NCBI GenBank assembly: GCA_938029995.1
Contig: CALHGI010000573.1
Coordinates: forward strand, 1 to 5,226
Length of the DNA: 5,226 bases
Origin: an uncultured cyanobacterium
Lineage (GTDB): Bacteria; Cyanobacteriota; Cyanobacteriia; Phormidesmidales; Phormidesmidaceae
Direction: 5' to 3'
Part shown: piece after piece, positions 4,821 through 5,226 of the stretch
How the letters are laid out: each line of letters starts with the position of its first letter
Numbering within the stretch: position 1 is the first letter of the stretch
Program-made: the position numbers and the translations under genes
The notes under the pieces: model-generated
What the model was told of the DNA's origin: nothing
Database searches by the model: none
What the model saw: the letters and a program-made list of their open reading frames with translations, nothing else

Positions 4821-5226
4821 ATGATTGACCAGCAGATACCAGAGCGGGTCACTTGGCTACAGCAAACCACCTGTTTGGGACTGTTACCCGAGGAGGTCTT
4901 GGTTGCGATCGCAGCCCACCTGCGCCCCCTCACGTGCCAAGCCAACCGCCGCCTGATTTTAGAAGACACCCAGCCGGACACCCTATACATTCTCAGGACC
5001 GGCCAGCTAGAGCGCTACCGCACCCAGCGCACCTCCATGGCCCAAACCGTCACCCTGGTGCCAGGAGCGGTGCTGCATCTCCAGGAAATCCTGCTGGCTC
5101 AGCCGACGGACTATACGGTTATCACCCTCGAAGACTCTGAACTGTGGCAGCTAGACGCCGATCGGCTGCAGCAGATTGCCTATGAATATCCCAGCCTCAG
5201 CCAGGAACTCTCCGCCCTCCTGGCCG
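4821..5226 (+). CDS. Cyclic-nucleotide-binding-like domain protein, 3' end outside window
   Basis: The frame runs from ATG 4821 to the window edge, giving 135 residues of an open protein. The pattern matches a cNMP-binding (CRP-like) beta-roll: an opening helical part (LGLLPEEVLVAIAAHLRPLT), then ANRRLILED, the conserved DTLYILRTGQLERY (residues 53-66), LVPGAVLHLQEILL (79-92), a strand ending ELWQLDADRLQQI, and YPSLSQEL. In nucleotide-binding members the phosphate cassette reads FGE followed by R-[ST]-A. Here Glu89 remains, but the segment is LHLQEILLAQPTDYTV, with no Gly before the Glu and no Arg. It may therefore bind another ligand or act as a scaffold. The start is constrained by an in-frame TGA at 4794-4796; no good ribosome binding site is seen, and TTG 4815 is an alternative. 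What follows the domain is unseen. It probably forms a transcription unit with the microprotein. Confidence 0.8.
   Translation, partial: MIDQQIPERVTWLQQTTCLGLLPEEVLVAIAAHLRPLTCQANRRLILEDTQPDTLYILRTGQLERYRTQRTSMAQTVTLVPGAVLHLQEILLAQPTDYTVITLEDSELWQLDADRLQQIAYEYPSLSQELSALLA
4905..4912. repeat. HIP1 octamer
   Basis: GCGATCGC, the highly iterated palindrome abundant in many cyanobacterial genomes, lies inside the cNMP-binding-like gene. It is the only exact copy I see and supports a cyanobacterial source. Confidence 0.8.

Noticed and set aside
4853..5140. 95-residue plus-strand frame inside the cNMP-like gene
   Set aside because: Pro/His/Arg-rich out-of-frame shadow; the frame from 4821 has the recognisable domain.

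Overview
The window looks like chromosomal DNA of a filamentous, Leptolyngbya/Nodosilinea-like cyanobacterium. The evidence is an HtpX of the cyanobacterial type, a short RRM RNA-binding protein without a glycine tail, a small membrane protein with the MGEAKRRK start, and a HIP1 octamer (GCGATCGC) at 4905-4912. The genus is an inference. I see no mobile element, tRNA, rRNA or CRISPR array.

Layout. The left edge (1-738, +) is the C-terminal 245 residues of the M48 metalloprotease HtpX, followed by a hairpin plus T-run terminator. Next comes an unrecognised 155-residue gene (857-1324, +), which faces a divergent translation initiation factor IF-3 (minus strand, ending at 1481). The IF-3 frame and a well-placed Shine-Dalgarno sequence put its start at an ATC codon (1964-1966) rather than the nearest conventional codon. 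A 269-base AT-richer gap separates it from a glutathione S-transferase family gene (2236-2907, -). This is divergent from an ArsC/Spx/YffB-like thioredoxin-fold gene (3021-3374, +) and a 62-residue membrane protein (3410-3598, +). These face an RRM protein gene (3780-4040, -) whose terminator is a perfect 11-bp hairpin.

The right-hand part (4041-5226) holds the RRM upstream region with two dyads and a possible 63-residue minus-strand ORF. It then has a palindrome-rich interval, a 42-residue single-pass membrane microprotein with a good ribosome binding site, and the start of a cyclic-nucleotide-binding-like domain protein that runs off the window and lacks the usual cassette arginine.

Common themes are stress and protein quality control (HtpX), thiol/redox chemistry (GST and ArsC/Spx-like) and post-transcriptional or translational control (RRM protein and IF-3). 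The order looks like ordinary cyanobacterial housekeeping and accessory genes rather than one dedicated system. The parts most worth a second look are the ATC-started IF-3 and the operator-like/microprotein/degenerate sensor cluster at 4485-5226.
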